Source: an uncultured Chromatiaceae bacterium (GTDB lineage: Bacteria; Pseudomonadota; Gammaproteobacteria; DRLM01). Taken from it: DNA of 40,314 nucleotides. The notes beneath the pieces were generated by a model. It saw only the letters and a list, made by a program, of their open reading frames with translations. It had not been told where the DNA came from and searched no databases. The stretch covers positions 1 to 40,314 of the forward strand of contig CALZJG010000135.1 of NCBI GenBank assembly GCA_945787555.1, in the 5' to 3' direction. Made by a program: the position numbers and the translations under genes. Below, piece by piece: positions 7,557-15,382 of this stretch; positions within the stretch are counted from its first letter, which is position 1, and each line of letters begins with the position of its first letter.

Positions 7557-8638
7557 TCGTCGGGGTGGTGGGTGGCGGGCAGCTCGCCCGCATGTTGGCC
7601 TTGGCCGGCTATCCGTTGGGTCTAAAGTTCGCCTTTCTCGATCCCAGCCCCGATGCCTGCGCGGGTCACTTGGGTGGGCACATCACCGCCGAATACCACG
7701 ACCATGCGGCGTTGCATCGGCTCGCCGATTTATCCCATGTCGTCACCTTCGAGTTCGAGAATGTGCCGGCCGAGACCATGACCGTATTGGCGGAACGTGT
7801 TCCGGCCTATCCGCCCGCCGCCGCCTTGGCAGTGGCGCAGGATCGGTTACGCGAGAAGAGCTTGTTCCGCGAGTTGGGCATCCCCACGCCGGAGTATCGC
7901 GCCGTGGAAAGCGTTGAGGCATTGACCGCGGCAGTGGACAGCCTCGGCCTGCCGGCGATACTCAAGACCCGCACTCTGGGCTATGACGGCAAGGGGCAAG
8001 TCGTGTTGCGCGACCGCGCAAAATTGGCCGCTGCGTGGAGTCGTATGGGTGGCGTGCCCTGCCTGCTCGAAAAAATGGTGTCCTTCGAGCGCGAGCTGTC
8101 GATCATTGCGGCGCGTGGCCGTAACGGCGACACGGCGTTTTACCCGCTGGTGGAGAACGTGCATCGCAATGGTATTTTGCATATTTCCCGCTGTCGTGCC
8201 GGTCATCCGCTGCAGACGCAGGCCGAGGACTACGCCGAGCGATTGCTGCAGTCCTGCGATTATGTCGGTGTTCTGACCTTGGAATTGTTTCAAGTCGGTG
8301 AGCGTATGCTTGCCAATGAAATCGCGCCGCGCGTGCACAACTCCGGGCACTGGACCATAGAAGGCGCGGTGACCAGTCAATTCGAAAATCACTTGCGCGC
8401 CGTGATGGGCTATCCCCTCGGAGACACTGCGGCCAACGGTCAAGCGGCGATGGTAAATTTGATCGGCGAGATTCCCGAAATCAGCGAATTGTTGGCCGTG
8501 CCGGGCGCGCATGTGCATGTTTACGGCAAGGAGCCACGGCCGGGGCGCAAGGTCGGGCACGTGACGTTGTGCATGGCGGATGACACGCGCTTGGAGGCGG
8601 CGTTGGGCCAGGTGTTGGCGCTCATCGATAGGCGCTGA
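7553..8638 (+). CDS. purK: N5-carboxyaminoimidazole ribonucleotide synthase
   Basis: A 361-residue ATP-grasp enzyme that carboxylates AIR with ATP and bicarbonate, giving the PurE substrate. Motifs in order are [13 protein letters not shown] (N-terminal dinucleotide-like loop), VTFEFENVP, the ATP-grasp central segment [29 protein letters not shown], and the metal/ATP site [19 protein letters not shown]. Length is typical. It starts with GTG overlapping the purE stop. Its use of bicarbonate is a coincidental link to the carbon-uptake genes upstream; the pair is ordinary purine metabolism. Confidence 0.96.
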   Translation: MIVGVVGGGQLARMLALAGYPLGLKFAFLDPSPDACAGHLGGHITAEYHDHAALHRLADLSHVVTFEFENVPAETMTVLAERVPAYPPAAALAVAQDRLREKSLFRELGIPTPEYRAVESVEALTAAVDSLGLPAILKTRTLGYDGKGQVVLRDRAKLAAAWSRMGGVPCLLEKMVSFERELSIIAARGRNGDTAFYPLVENVHRNGILHISRCRAGHPLQTQAEDYAERLLQSCDYVGVLTLELFQVGERMLANEIAPRVHNSGHWTIEGAVTSQFENHLRAVMGYPLGDTAANGQAAMVNLIGEIPEISELLAVPGAHVHVYGKEPRPGRKVGHVTLCMADDTRLEAALGQVLALIDRR

Positions 8639-8730
8639 ACGGTGAGAGGCTGACGGACCAAGCTTGCGCGCGGCCGCTGTTCATACAGACCGTGGATCAT
8701 GGTCGGGATAACGCGTAAGCTGCATGTCGT

Positions 8731-9939
8731 ATGACGGCCCATGATTTCTTTCTCTATCTGCTGATCATTCTGCTCACGGCGCGCATTTTCGCCGAGCTGG
8801 CGGTAAGAATGCGCGCGCCCTCGGTGATCGGTGAATTGTTTGCCGGCGTGTTGCTCGGCCCCAGCATGTTTGGCTGGATCGAGCCCGTCGAGGCGATCAA
8901 GCTGATGGCCGAGATCGGCATCATTCTATTGTTGTTCGAAGTAGGCCTGGAAACGGATCTGGTGCGTCTGGCGCGCACCGGCGCTAAATCGGTGATTGTC
9001 GCGATTGCCGGCTTCTTGTTGCCGTTTCTTTTCGGTTACGGTGTTGCCAGTTGGTTGTTCGATTTGCCCTTGCTGGTGTCTTTGTTCGTCGGCGGTACGC
9101 TCACCGCCACCAGCATCGGCATCACTGTCCGCATCCTCACCGATCTCAAGCGCCATCATTCCACCGAAGGTCAAATCGTTCTCGGCGCGGCGGTACTCGA
9201 TGATGTGTTGGGTGTGATTTTGCTGGCCATGCTCTATGAGTTTTCCCAAGGTGGCGGCGTTAATCTGGCCAATGCCGGTAAGGTGTTTATTTTTGTTGGG
9301 TCATTCTTTTTTTTGGCGCCCATCGCCGCCAAGCTCATGTCACTGGTCATCAAGCGTTTCGATGAAGTAAGCCAGATTCCCGGCCTGATACCGACCACCA
9401 TCGTGGCCCTGGTGTTGTTCTTCGCCTGGTTGGCGCATGCCATGGGCGCTCCGGAATTATTGGGCGGTTTCGCGGCCGGCTTGGCGCTGTCGCGACGTTT
9501 CTTTCTGCCCTTCGGTGCGGCATTGCGCACCGACGACGTGTTCGCCAATCACATTGAAGAGCAAATGAAACCCATTGTGCTGTTGTTTACGCCGATATTC
9601 TTCGTCATGGTGGGGTTGTCTCTGAATTTGCGCGCCATCGATTGGTCGTCACCGTTCATCTGGTTGTTTTCGCTGGCGCTGTTGGGGGTGGCGCTGCTAG
9701 GCAAAATGGTGGGTGCGTTGATGATCCGCGAGCCGTGGCCCGAGCGCATCATCGTGGGGTTGGCGATGGTGCCGCGCGGCGAAGTGGGTTTGATCTTTGC
9801 CGAGCTGGGGCGCGTGGGGAACATATTCAGTGACGAAGTCTATGCCGGGTTGGTCATCGTGATTGCTCTGACTACGATAGTGCCGCCGTTGGTGATGAAA
9901 TGGTATTACGGGCGTTACGCGGGCAAGTTCCAGGCCTAG
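8731..9939 (+). CDS. CPA2-family cation/proton antiporter
   Basis: A 402-residue membrane protein with about 12 hydrophobic segments and no soluble regulatory domain. It belongs to the CPA2 (Na+/H+ exchanger, KefB-like) superfamily. Diagnostic stretches are the N-terminal RAPSVIGELFAGVLLGPS, GIILLLFEVGLETD, the discontinuous-helix region TATSIGITVRIL and the acidic AAVLDDVLGVILLA, whose adjacent aspartates are the ion-binding pair of electrogenic antiporters. The C-terminal TrkA_N/RCK domain of Kef potassium systems is absent, so Na+/H+ exchange is more likely than glutathione-gated K+ efflux. A link to SbtA through sodium cycling is possible but speculative. Confidence 0.88.
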   Translation: MTAHDFFLYLLIILLTARIFAELAVRMRAPSVIGELFAGVLLGPSMFGWIEPVEAIKLMAEIGIILLLFEVGLETDLVRLARTGAKSVIVAIAGFLLPFLFGYGVASWLFDLPLLVSLFVGGTLTATSIGITVRILTDLKRHHSTEGQIVLGAAVLDDVLGVILLAMLYEFSQGGGVNLANAGKVFIFVGSFFFLAPIAAKLMSLVIKRFDEVSQIPGLIPTTIVALVLFFAWLAHAMGAPELLGGFAAGLALSRRFFLPFGAALRTDDVFANHIEEQMKPIVLLFTPIFFVMVGLSLNLRAIDWSSPFIWLFSLALLGVALLGKMVGALMIREPWPERIIVGLAMVPRGEVGLIFAELGRVGNIFSDEVYAGLVIVIALTTIVPPLVMKWYYGRYAGKFQA

Positions 9940-10217
9940 CGGTCGGGGTCGATGCGGCGATACGGCGGGGACGTTGTAGCAACACCCTGCCTTTTTTCAC
10001 CGTATTCTGCGTGGCGACGCTGCGAGTAACCGCCGGCGATCGGCGCGGATTCTAGCCGAGTCGGTGATCTTTAGGAAGACGGCGAACCGGCTATCGTGTT
10101 CACGAGTGTGCATCGCGCGGCGATTCATGACGGGACGATGATTCATGTTGAGTCATGGTCGATGCCGCCGGACGCGCCGAGTGTCGCTGTCACGTCCGGC
10201 GGATCGGATCGGCAGCA
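9940..10217. other. Intergenic region with no recognised gene
   Basis: The segment between the convergent antiporter and DUF2892 genes holds only short incoherent reading frames on both strands. None resembles a known protein, and I see no convincing terminator or RNA gene. Confidence 0.6.
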
Positions 10218-10538
10218 TTATGCCGCTGTCTTGTGGGGCATGGCGACAGTGCGGTCGGCGCGCCGTTGTCTCAAATTGGGGAGCGTATGCACGATGGCGG
10301 ACGACCTGTGGTGACGCCGCAGGTATTTCACCAAAGCATAAAGCGGGTCCCAGCCGGTGATGGCGGTTAGGATGGGGTAGGTAGCTACCCCCGGTAAGAC
10401 GGCCAGCAGGCCTAAGGGTTGCTGGCCGATGAAGGCCGCGGCGATCAATGCCGCGCCGACGCCAATGCGCGCGATGCGCCCGCTTAAGGTGATGTTTTCC
10501 GAGCCGCTGAAATTGTTCAGGGTTTGATAAGTCGTCAT
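10218..10538 (-). CDS. DUF2892 small inner-membrane protein
   Basis: A 106-residue protein with the compact DUF2892 architecture. A polar N-terminus (NFSGSENITLSGRIARIGVG) leads into two adjacent hydrophobic segments (AALIAAAFIG and LGLLAVLPGVATYPILTAITG), followed by a WDPLYALVKY motif near residue 65. Proteins of this family are often fused to or next to rhodanese domains, but no such domain is seen here. The last 30 residues (RSSAIVHTLPNLRQRRADR...) are basic and atypical for the family, which usually ends near residue 65-75. A strong ribosome-binding site (GGAGGA) precedes the start. Function is unknown. Confidence 0.8.
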   Translation of the reverse strand: MTTYQTLNNFSGSENITLSGRIARIGVGAALIAAAFIGQQPLGLLAVLPGVATYPILTAITGWDPLYALVKYLRRHHRSSAIVHTLPNLRQRRADRTVAMPHKTAA

Positions 10539-10691
10539 GGTGATGTCCTCCGTTGCTTGAATGTGGCCTGGCTTCCAGGTTCGAGGACATTAAAGCAAGC
10601 AGGGCTGAATTCGATCTGAAAGCGCGCTTAACGTTGGCTTAAATCGCCCGACCATGTCGAGTGGAAATCTACCGTAGCAGGGATGGGCCGC

Positions 10692-11354
10692 TCAATGCAT
10701 GAGCGTGGAGACGGCAGGAGGTGTGATGTGGCGTGCGCCAGGCAAGGGTAGTCGCAACGACGTCCTCGTCTTATCAGTGTCACGCTGTAGCACGTCCACC
10801 GTCAGGCCGTCGTTCCCGGTCGTGACCTGTAGGCGCAGCGCCAGCGGCGAGGTGGCGGGTGCGCTGCGCGCGCGGCGAAACAACACGCCCCAAGCCCCAC
10901 TCGTCAGCGCTGTATGCTGTAGTTGTTGCAGGGTGCCCGGGTCGCCGCACTCCGGCCAGGCCAATACTGCGCCGCAGGTGCCAAGACGCAAGGCGCGCTC
11001 CACTGTGCGCAGCCCGTCAGCGCCGGCGCGGGGGTGGACGAGCAGTAATCGCGAGACTTCCACGCCGTGTGCAGCCAGCATGGCGAGCTGGGGGAGTTGC
11101 GGCGGCGCGATACAGGCGAGCCAGCGATTGGTGCGGCTCAAGTGTGCCAGGGCCGGTAGCACCAGCTGTAATTCTTCGCCGCTCGCGCCCGAGTGGATGA
11201 TTTCGGTGAGCGCGCCCAAGCGCCAGCCGCCCTCGGGAAGGACGGCGTCGAGTTGGCTGTAGCCGGTGGACAGGCCCATGACAGAGGGGCCCGGCGCCTG
11301 GGCGGCGTATAGCGTCGCGCGGTGGAGAAGCAGTTCTTCTAGGGCGGTGCTCAC
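10692..11354 (-). CDS. imuA: Translesion-synthesis-associated RecA-like protein ImuA
   Basis: A 220-residue RecA/SulA-superfamily protein. The signature [19 protein letters not shown] lies near residues 33-50 and [14 protein letters not shown] follows, in the place of the RecA Walker A region, as in other ImuA proteins. ImuA takes part in the ImuA-ImuB-DnaE2 mutasome of SOS-induced translesion synthesis. It starts with GTG overlapping the lexA TGA stop, so it is coupled to lexA. Neither imuB nor dnaE2 follows; the next gene on this strand is a DUF2892 protein. Here ImuA is either an orphan or works with partners encoded elsewhere. Confidence 0.85.
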   Translation of the reverse strand: MSTALEELLLHRATLYAAQAPGPSVMGLSTGYSQLDAVLPEGGWRLGALTEIIHSGASGEELQLVLPALAHLSRTNRWLACIAPPQLPQLAMLAAHGVEVSRLLLVHPRAGADGLRTVERALRLGTCGAVLAWPECGDPGTLQQLQHTALTSGAWGVLFRRARSAPATSPLALRLQVTTGNDGLTVDVLQRDTDKTRTSLRLPLPGARHITPPAVSTLMH

Positions 11355-11968
11355 AGCGGGCTCCCGGCACGTATCACGCCTACACCCAAGCCTTCTATGA
11401 CTAGCGATTGGTGGCGCAAGTCGACCTCGATGGGATTGTATTCGGGGTTTTCAGGCAGCAGACGCACCTGGTGGCGGCGTTTGCGGTCACGCTGCAGGCG
11501 CTTGACGGTGACCTCATCGTCCAATCTCGCCACGACGATTTGACCGCTGCGCGCTTCGGGGGTGCGGTGCACCGCCAGTAGGTCGCCGTCGAAGATGCCC
11601 GCCTCGCGCATGCTCATGCCGTGCACTCTCAATAAATAGTCGGCGCGAGGTTGAAATAGGTCGGCAGCGACTCGGTAGCGGGCCTCGATATGTTCCTCGG
11701 CCAGGATAGGGCTGCCCGCCGCGACGTGGCCCACGACCGCCAAGCCGGCCGGTCGGCGTTGTCGTAGTACGATGCCGCGTGAGGTGCCGGCGAGCATTTC
11801 GATATGACCCTTGCGGGCCAAGGCACGCAGATGTTCTTCGGCGGCGTTGGGGGAGCGAAAGCCGAAGGCCAGCGCGATTTCCGCGCGCGTGGGGGGAGCG
11901 CCGGTGCGGGCGATATGCTCGCGGATCAGATCCAGAATTTGTTGTTGACGTGGTGTGAGTGTGTCCAT
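11351..11968 (-). CDS. lexA: LexA repressor
   Basis: A 205-residue SOS repressor/autopeptidase. Counting from ATG 11968, the N-terminal winged helix contains [26 protein letters not shown] (about 25-50), the self-cleavage bond is A84-G85, and the catalytic dyad is S119 (HGMSM) and K156 (VTVKR). All three positions equal E. coli LexA numbering, which fixes the start; a ribosome-binding site GGGAGG lies just upstream. A longer frame beginning at GTG 12010 runs into the neighbouring insertion sequence and is an artefact of it. lexA overlaps imuA at its 3' end. Its own operator has been split by that insertion, so autoregulation is probably altered. Confidence 0.96.
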   Translation of the reverse strand: MDTLTPRQQQILDLIREHIARTGAPPTRAEIALAFGFRSPNAAEEHLRALARKGHIEMLAGTSRGIVLRQRRPAGLAVVGHVAAGSPILAEEHIEARYRVAADLFQPRADYLLRVHGMSMREAGIFDGDLLAVHRTPEARSGQIVVARLDDEVTVKRLQRDRKRRHQVRLLPENPEYNPIEVDLRHQSLVIEGLGVGVIRAGSPL

Positions 11969-11985
11969 GCTATGCCTCCCGATCA

Positions 11986-11997
11986 CTGTATTTTTAT
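11986..11997 (-). promoter_or_regulatory. Left remnant of the lexA SOS box
   Basis: CTGT (11986-11989) followed by ATTTTTAT (11990-11997) is the lexA-proximal half of a CTGT-N8-ACAG LexA operator. The other half, ATTTTTATACAG, is at 13047-13058 beyond the insertion sequence. Removing the element and one copy of the 8-bp duplication restores CACTGTATTTTTATACAGTT, a full SOS box just upstream of the lexA ribosome-binding site. Confidence 0.85.
11990..11997. repeat. Target-site duplication, left copy
   Basis: ATTTTTAT directly abuts the left end of the insertion sequence and recurs at 13047-13054 directly after its right end. The 8-bp length and AT-rich composition are typical of IS1595-family insertions. 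Confidence 0.92.
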
Positions 11998-12020
11998 AAG
12001 GGGTATCCACTTAGCTCCAG
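11998..12020 (+). repeat. Left terminal inverted repeat of the IS
   Basis: This 23-bp end is identical to the reverse complement of 13024-13046. The outermost bases are AAGGGG. Confidence 0.95.
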
Positions 12021-12039
12021 TTAATGTATTATATACTGG

Positions 12040-13023
12040 ATGGATGTCCAGCATAATACACCAGTTCCCTCAAGAGACTACCCTCGCACCTGGAACGAAT
12101 TTCTGGAGTGGTTTAGTAGCGAAGAAGCGTGCCAGTCCTATCTTGAACGGCTGCGCTGGCCCAATGGGTTCGCCTGCCCTTCGTGCGGAAACCGAGAGTC
12201 ACCATACCGAGCGAGCCGACTGCGATTGATGTGCCGCCAGTGCGGCCACCAAGCATCCATTACGGCTGGAACGATCTTCGACAAGACGCGAACACCGCTG
12301 TGTGTCTGGTTTGCTGCAGCCTGGTATTTGACCAATCAGAAACAAGGGGTAAGCGCGTTAGGGTTGCAGCGCGTCCTCGGATTGGGCAGCTACCAAACCG
12401 CTTGGACGATGCTTCATCGCCTTCGTCGCGCCATGGTTCGTCCTGACCGGGATAAGCTGAGCGGACATGTCGAGGTCGATGAAACCTACCTCGACATCAC
12501 GGACCGCCAGAGCGTAACCAATTCATCAAAAAGGAAAAGCAATACCGCCAAGCTGCTGATCGTCATCGCGGTCGAACGCCTTGATCCGAAGGGATTCGGT
12601 CGCATTCGCTTGCGCCAGATCCCCAAAGAAGCCGAAGCGCACATTCTTCCGTTCATCCAAGAGTCCGTCGAACCAGGCAGCAAAATCTCGACCGACGGTT
12701 CGGCCGCTTATCGCTCTCTTGCCATTGCCGGGTATGATCACCAGCCGCATGTGATGCTCGGTTCTGAGACTCCTGCACATGTTTCGTTGGCAGGTGTCCA
12801 TCGGGTTGCGTCACTTATCAAGCGATGGATGATGGGAACCCACCATGGGGCCATTCAGCCCAATCAGATCGGTTCCTATCTGGATGAATTCGTCTTCCGG
12901 TTCAACCGCCGAACGTCTCGTTCGCGCGGCATGCTCTTCTACCGATTGATGCAGCAGGCTGTCGTCACAGATCCGATTACCTACCGCGACGTCGTAGCCC
13001 TAAAACCCCGAAAATCCGCCTAG
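12040..13023 (+). CDS. IS1595-family (ISXO2-like) transposase
   Basis: A 327-residue DDE-type transposase. An N-terminal zinc ribbon is present (CPSCG near residue 47 and CRQCGH near 67), followed by a helical HTH region (SALGLQRVLGLGSYQTAWTMLHRLRRAM). The catalytic core has a first Asp in GHVEVDETYLD (about 147), a second Asp in STDGSAAYRSL (about 219), and the family-typical HRVASLIKRWMMGTHHG and YLDEFVFRFNRR near the C-terminus. The frame is uninterrupted and the length is normal for the family. Start at ATG 12040; the TAG stop is immediately before the right inverted repeat. Confidence 0.95.
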   Translation: MDVQHNTPVPSRDYPRTWNEFLEWFSSEEACQSYLERLRWPNGFACPSCGNRESPYRASRLRLMCRQCGHQASITAGTIFDKTRTPLCVWFAAAWYLTNQKQGVSALGLQRVLGLGSYQTAWTMLHRLRRAMVRPDRDKLSGHVEVDETYLDITDRQSVTNSSKRKSNTAKLLIVIAVERLDPKGFGRIRLRQIPKEAEAHILPFIQESVEPGSKISTDGSAAYRSLAIAGYDHQPHVMLGSETPAHVSLAGVHRVASLIKRWMMGTHHGAIQPNQIGSYLDEFVFRFNRRTSRSRGMLFYRLMQQAVVTDPITYRDVVALKPRKSA

Positions 13024-13046
13024 CTGGAGCTAAGTGGATACCCCTT
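13024..13046 (-). repeat. Right terminal inverted repeat of the IS
   Basis: A perfect 23-bp inverted match to the left end at 11998-12020. The transposase stop codon directly precedes it. Confidence 0.95.
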
Positions 13047-13058
13047 ATTTTTATACAG
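13047..13058 (-). promoter_or_regulatory. Right remnant of the lexA SOS box (8-bp duplication plus ACAG)
   Basis: ATTTTTAT (13047-13054, second copy of the target duplication) is followed by ACAG (13055-13058). This is the distal half of the disrupted CTGT-N8-ACAG operator. On the minus strand the same bases include TATAAA (13055-13050), a likely -10 element of the original lexA promoter. Confidence 0.82.
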
Positions 13059-13076
13059 TTTTCGGGCGTAGTGCAA
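13050..13076 (-). promoter_or_regulatory. Possible native lexA promoter, now displaced
   Basis: On the minus strand TTGCAC (13076-13071) and TATAAA (13055-13050) could form -35 and -10 elements with a short 15-base spacer; the -10 would lie inside the original LexA box. After the insertion, transcripts from here would have to cross the whole IS, antisense to the transposase, to reach lexA. The spacing is not optimal, so this is tentative. Confidence 0.35.
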
Positions 13077-13177
13077 GCGTTTCTATTTGTTTGGACGACG
13101 AACTAAATATGGGTCATAAATTCAAATGCGCGCCCATTAATGATGCGTTATGATGGCTGTTCTTAGTCAGCAAATCG

Positions 13178-13190
13178 AATCAACTCATTG
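13178..13190 (+). promoter_or_regulatory. Putative IHF-binding site upstream of amt
   Basis: AATCAACTCATTG matches the IHF consensus WATCAANNNNTTR at every defined position. It is centred about 30 bases upstream of the -24 element of the sigma-54 promoter, where IHF typically bends DNA to bring an enhancer-bound activator to the polymerase. Confidence 0.5.
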
Positions 13191-13212
13191 ATTTATAATA
13201 TTGGCTCGAATC

Positions 13213-13228
13213 TGGTGCGGATCTTGCT
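13213..13228 (+). promoter_or_regulatory. Sigma-54 (RpoN) promoter of the ammonium transporter gene
   Basis: TGGTGCGGATCTTGCT fits the -24/-12 consensus TGGCACGNNNNTTGCW, with only two deviations (positions 4 and 5). The invariant GG (13214-13215) and GC (13226-13227) are exactly 12 bases apart. The predicted transcript start near 13239 leaves a leader of about 28 bases before ATG 13267. Sigma-54 control of amt genes through NtrC is well known in proteobacteria; no convincing NtrC site was found upstream. Confidence 0.65.
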
Positions 13229-13266
13229 CAACTCTGCGCCATATTCGTTCGCGCGAGGCTAGAGCA

Positions 13267-14469
13267 ATGGAAGCATTCCAATCCGGTGGTGACGTACTGT
13301 TCGTGTTGATGGGCGCCGTGATGGTCTTGGCCATGCACGCCGGTTTCGCTTTTCTGGAAGTGGGTACGGTGCGCAAGAAGAACCAAGTCAATGCGCTGGT
13401 GAAGATCATTGCGGATTTCGCCATGTCCACGATTTTCTATTTTTTCATCGGCTATGCGGTGGCCTATGGCACGTCGTTCTTGAGCGGCGCGCCCACTTTG
13501 GTGGAGAAGAGCGGCTACGAGTTGGTGAAGTTTTTCTTTCTGCTGACTTTTGCCGCCGCCATCCCCGCCATCATATCCGGTGGCATCGCCGAACGCGCCA
13601 GATTCTATCCGCAGCTGGCCGCCACGGCGGCACTGGTGGGTGTGATTTATCCCTTCTTCGAAGGCATCACCTGGAACGGCAATTTGGGTATACAGGCGTG
13701 GTTGGAAGCCCAATTTGGTGCCGGCTTCCATGACTTCGCCGGGTCGGTGGTGGTGCATGCCATGGGGGGGTGGTTGGCGCTGGTGGCGGTGTTGCTGCTC
13801 GGCGCGCGCCACGGCCGCTATGGCAAGGACGGGACGATGTCCGCTCATCCGCCTTCAAGCATACCGTTTTTGGCCTTGGGCGCCTGGATACTCACGGTGG
13901 GTTGGTTCGGCTTCAACGTCATGTCGGCGCAAAGCGTTGAGGCGGTCAATGGGTTGGTGGCGCTCAATTCGCTGATGGCCATGGTGGGCGGCGTGTTGGC
14001 GGCATTGTTCGTCGGGCGTAACGACCCGGGCTTCGTCCACAACGGTCCCTTGGCCGGCTTGGTGGCGATCTGCGCCGGGTCGGATTTGATGCACCCGGTG
14101 GGCGCGCTGGTGACCGGCGCCGTGGCCGGCGCCTTGTTCGTGTGGACCTTCACCTTGACGCAGAACAAATGGAAGATCGACGACGTGCTGGGTGTGTGGC
14201 CGCTGCACGGTTTGTGCGGCGTGTGGGGCGGTATCGCAGCCGGCATCTTCGGCATGGAAGCACTGGGCGGCATGGGTGGCGTTAGCCTAGCGGCGCAAGT
14301 CGTCGGCACGTTGTTGGGTGTGGTGGTAGCGCTGATCGGCGGCGGCGTGGTGTACGGTGCCCTGAAAATGACGGTCGGCTTGCGCCTTAGTCAGGAAGAA
14401 GAATATCTAGGCGCCGATCTCAGCATCCACAAGATCGGCGCCGAGCCGCCGAGTAGCATGCGGGATTGA
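13267..14469 (+). CDS. amt: Ammonium transporter (Amt family)
   Basis: A 400-residue polytopic Amt/MEP/Rh channel with about 11 membrane segments that takes up ammonium. Family motifs are DVLFVLMGAVMVLAMHAGFAFLEVGTVRKKN at the N-terminus, FHDFAGSVVVHAMGG (first pore His, about residue 162), NGPLAGLVAICAGSD and the second pore-His region VWPLHGLCGVWGG (about 313). ATG 13267 places the first membrane helix at the expected position; an in-frame extension to 13201 would overlap the sigma-54 promoter. No glnK gene is adjacent, unlike the usual glnK-amtB pair. The short acidic C-terminal tail (EEEYLGADLSIHKIGAEPPS) resembles the regulatory tail of other Amt proteins. Confidence 0.94.
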   Translation: MEAFQSGGDVLFVLMGAVMVLAMHAGFAFLEVGTVRKKNQVNALVKIIADFAMSTIFYFFIGYAVAYGTSFLSGAPTLVEKSGYELVKFFFLLTFAAAIPAIISGGIAERARFYPQLAATAALVGVIYPFFEGITWNGNLGIQAWLEAQFGAGFHDFAGSVVVHAMGGWLALVAVLLLGARHGRYGKDGTMSAHPPSSIPFLALGAWILTVGWFGFNVMSAQSVEAVNGLVALNSLMAMVGGVLAALFVGRNDPGFVHNGPLAGLVAICAGSDLMHPVGALVTGAVAGALFVWTFTLTQNKWKIDDVLGVWPLHGLCGVWGGIAAGIFGMEALGGMGGVSLAAQVVGTLLGVVVALIGGGVVYGALKMTVGLRLSQEEEYLGADLSIHKIGAEPPSSMRD

Positions 14470-15382
14470 GTCAGGGACAATTACACGAGCGGCCCTGGTC
14501 TATGCTGAGATGACGTTGTACCTGTGGCGCTTCCATCTGCGTCGCCGGATGTGGCGATGGGGCGGCCGCTTCAGCAGCAGGGGGGAAGGCATTGGGCGCG
14601 CGCATTCTGGTGCCGAAGTCGCGGGTCTCCAAAGAACATCGGTTGCGGTAGCCGGATTGAGGCCGTCGTTATGAATGGGTACCCGTTGGGTCGGGTGGGA
14701 CGCCCACCTGACCTGGATCCGTTGCAATATGTTTTGACCTGCGTCCCGTATGTGAAGACCCCGGTGGTCTGCGTGGTGCAATCGGCGCTGGGATTAGCGC
14801 CCCCTGCTCCCCTGCCGCAGCGCGCCATCTATGTCTAGTGGTGAGGGAGTGAATGGGTGGGCATTGAGTGGCAAGGATAGGCTGTACATGCTGTGATGCG
14901 CGAGCCGGGCAAGAGTACCCGAGACGCACTGGAGCAGTCCTTGGTGGGATTCGAAGGAATCACCTAACCTGACAATCTCATTAGCGTCTTTAGCTCCCCC
15001 GGAGACGGTCAAGGTTCCGAGTCGGCGTACGGGTGGGCAACTGGGACGTCGTCGCCGGTCACAGTGACGATCGGGTGATTTTGCGTGGACGATAGGCTGC
15101 CCTGCGACGGCGATCATCCCCTCGGGCAGACGCTAAGATGGGTGTTCAAAGATCAATATCGCCCCGGGCTGGTATGGGAGTCTGTCGATTTCTCCGTCTC
15201 GCCCGTGGCGCGCCAGGTGACAACCAAGGCGGACGGCATGCCTATTCAGTAAGGTGCGGATTCCGGGTGGGCGTGTCGTCGGGACGTCATGCGCCTTCAT
15301 TCTCGGTGCGCGATCGCGGTCGGCATGGAAATCGCGGACCATTCGTAGTAACGTATCGGCCCATTTTCCGGGCTTAAGGTAC
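14470..15382. other. 913-bp region without a recognisable gene
   Basis: Between amt and miaB only short reading frames occur on both strands (for example 14524-14838 and 14500-14781), and their translations have no recognisable motif or plausible composition. A small hairpin GGTG..ATTC/GAAT..CACC lies at 14943-14964. No tRNA, riboswitch or coding signal could be recognised. It may hold decayed genes or an unannotated RNA. Confidence 0.6.

Larger units (their letters stand above)
11998..13046 (+). mobile_element. Complete IS1595-family insertion sequence (1049 bp)
   Basis: The element is bounded by perfect 23-bp inverted repeats at 11998-12020 and 13024-13046, starting AAGGGGTATCCAC and ending in CTCCAG at the inner edge. 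It is flanked by 8-bp direct repeats (ATTTTTAT). It carries one intact transposase gene that ends at the base before the right repeat. Perfect ends, intact transposase and perfect target duplications imply a recent insertion that may still be mobile. It interrupts the lexA operator between lexA and amt. Confidence 0.96.

Noticed and set aside
10153-10590. Minus-strand 145-residue reading frame across the DUF2892 gene
   Set aside because: It is a shadow of the DUF2892 frame, with Arg/His/Pro-rich translation and no motif.
11989-11998. Target duplication assigned to TTTTATAA around the IS ends
   Set aside because: The flanks do not match with that boundary; taking the 23-bp repeats as ends gives identical ATTTTTAT copies.
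11969-12010. 14-residue N-terminal extension of LexA starting at GTG 12010
   Set aside because: It is read partly from the left end of the insertion sequence, and counting from ATG 11968 gives A84-G85, S119 and K156 exactly as in E. coli LexA.
13202-13218. Alternative sigma-54 site TGGCTCGAATCTGGTGC
   Set aside because: The GG to GC distance is two bases too long; the overlapping TGGTGCGGATCTTGCT has the correct spacing.
14524-14838. Possible 104-residue protein between amt and miaB
   Set aside because: No family motif, odd composition, overlapping frames on the other strand and no clear ribosome-binding site.
14930-14970. tRNA T-arm-like sequence GGATTCGAAGG
   Set aside because: No matching acceptor, anticodon or D arms could be folded around it.
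15254-15382. 43-codon N-terminal extension of MiaB
   Set aside because: The family N-terminus [15 protein letters not shown] begins at ATG 15383; the extension has no similarity.
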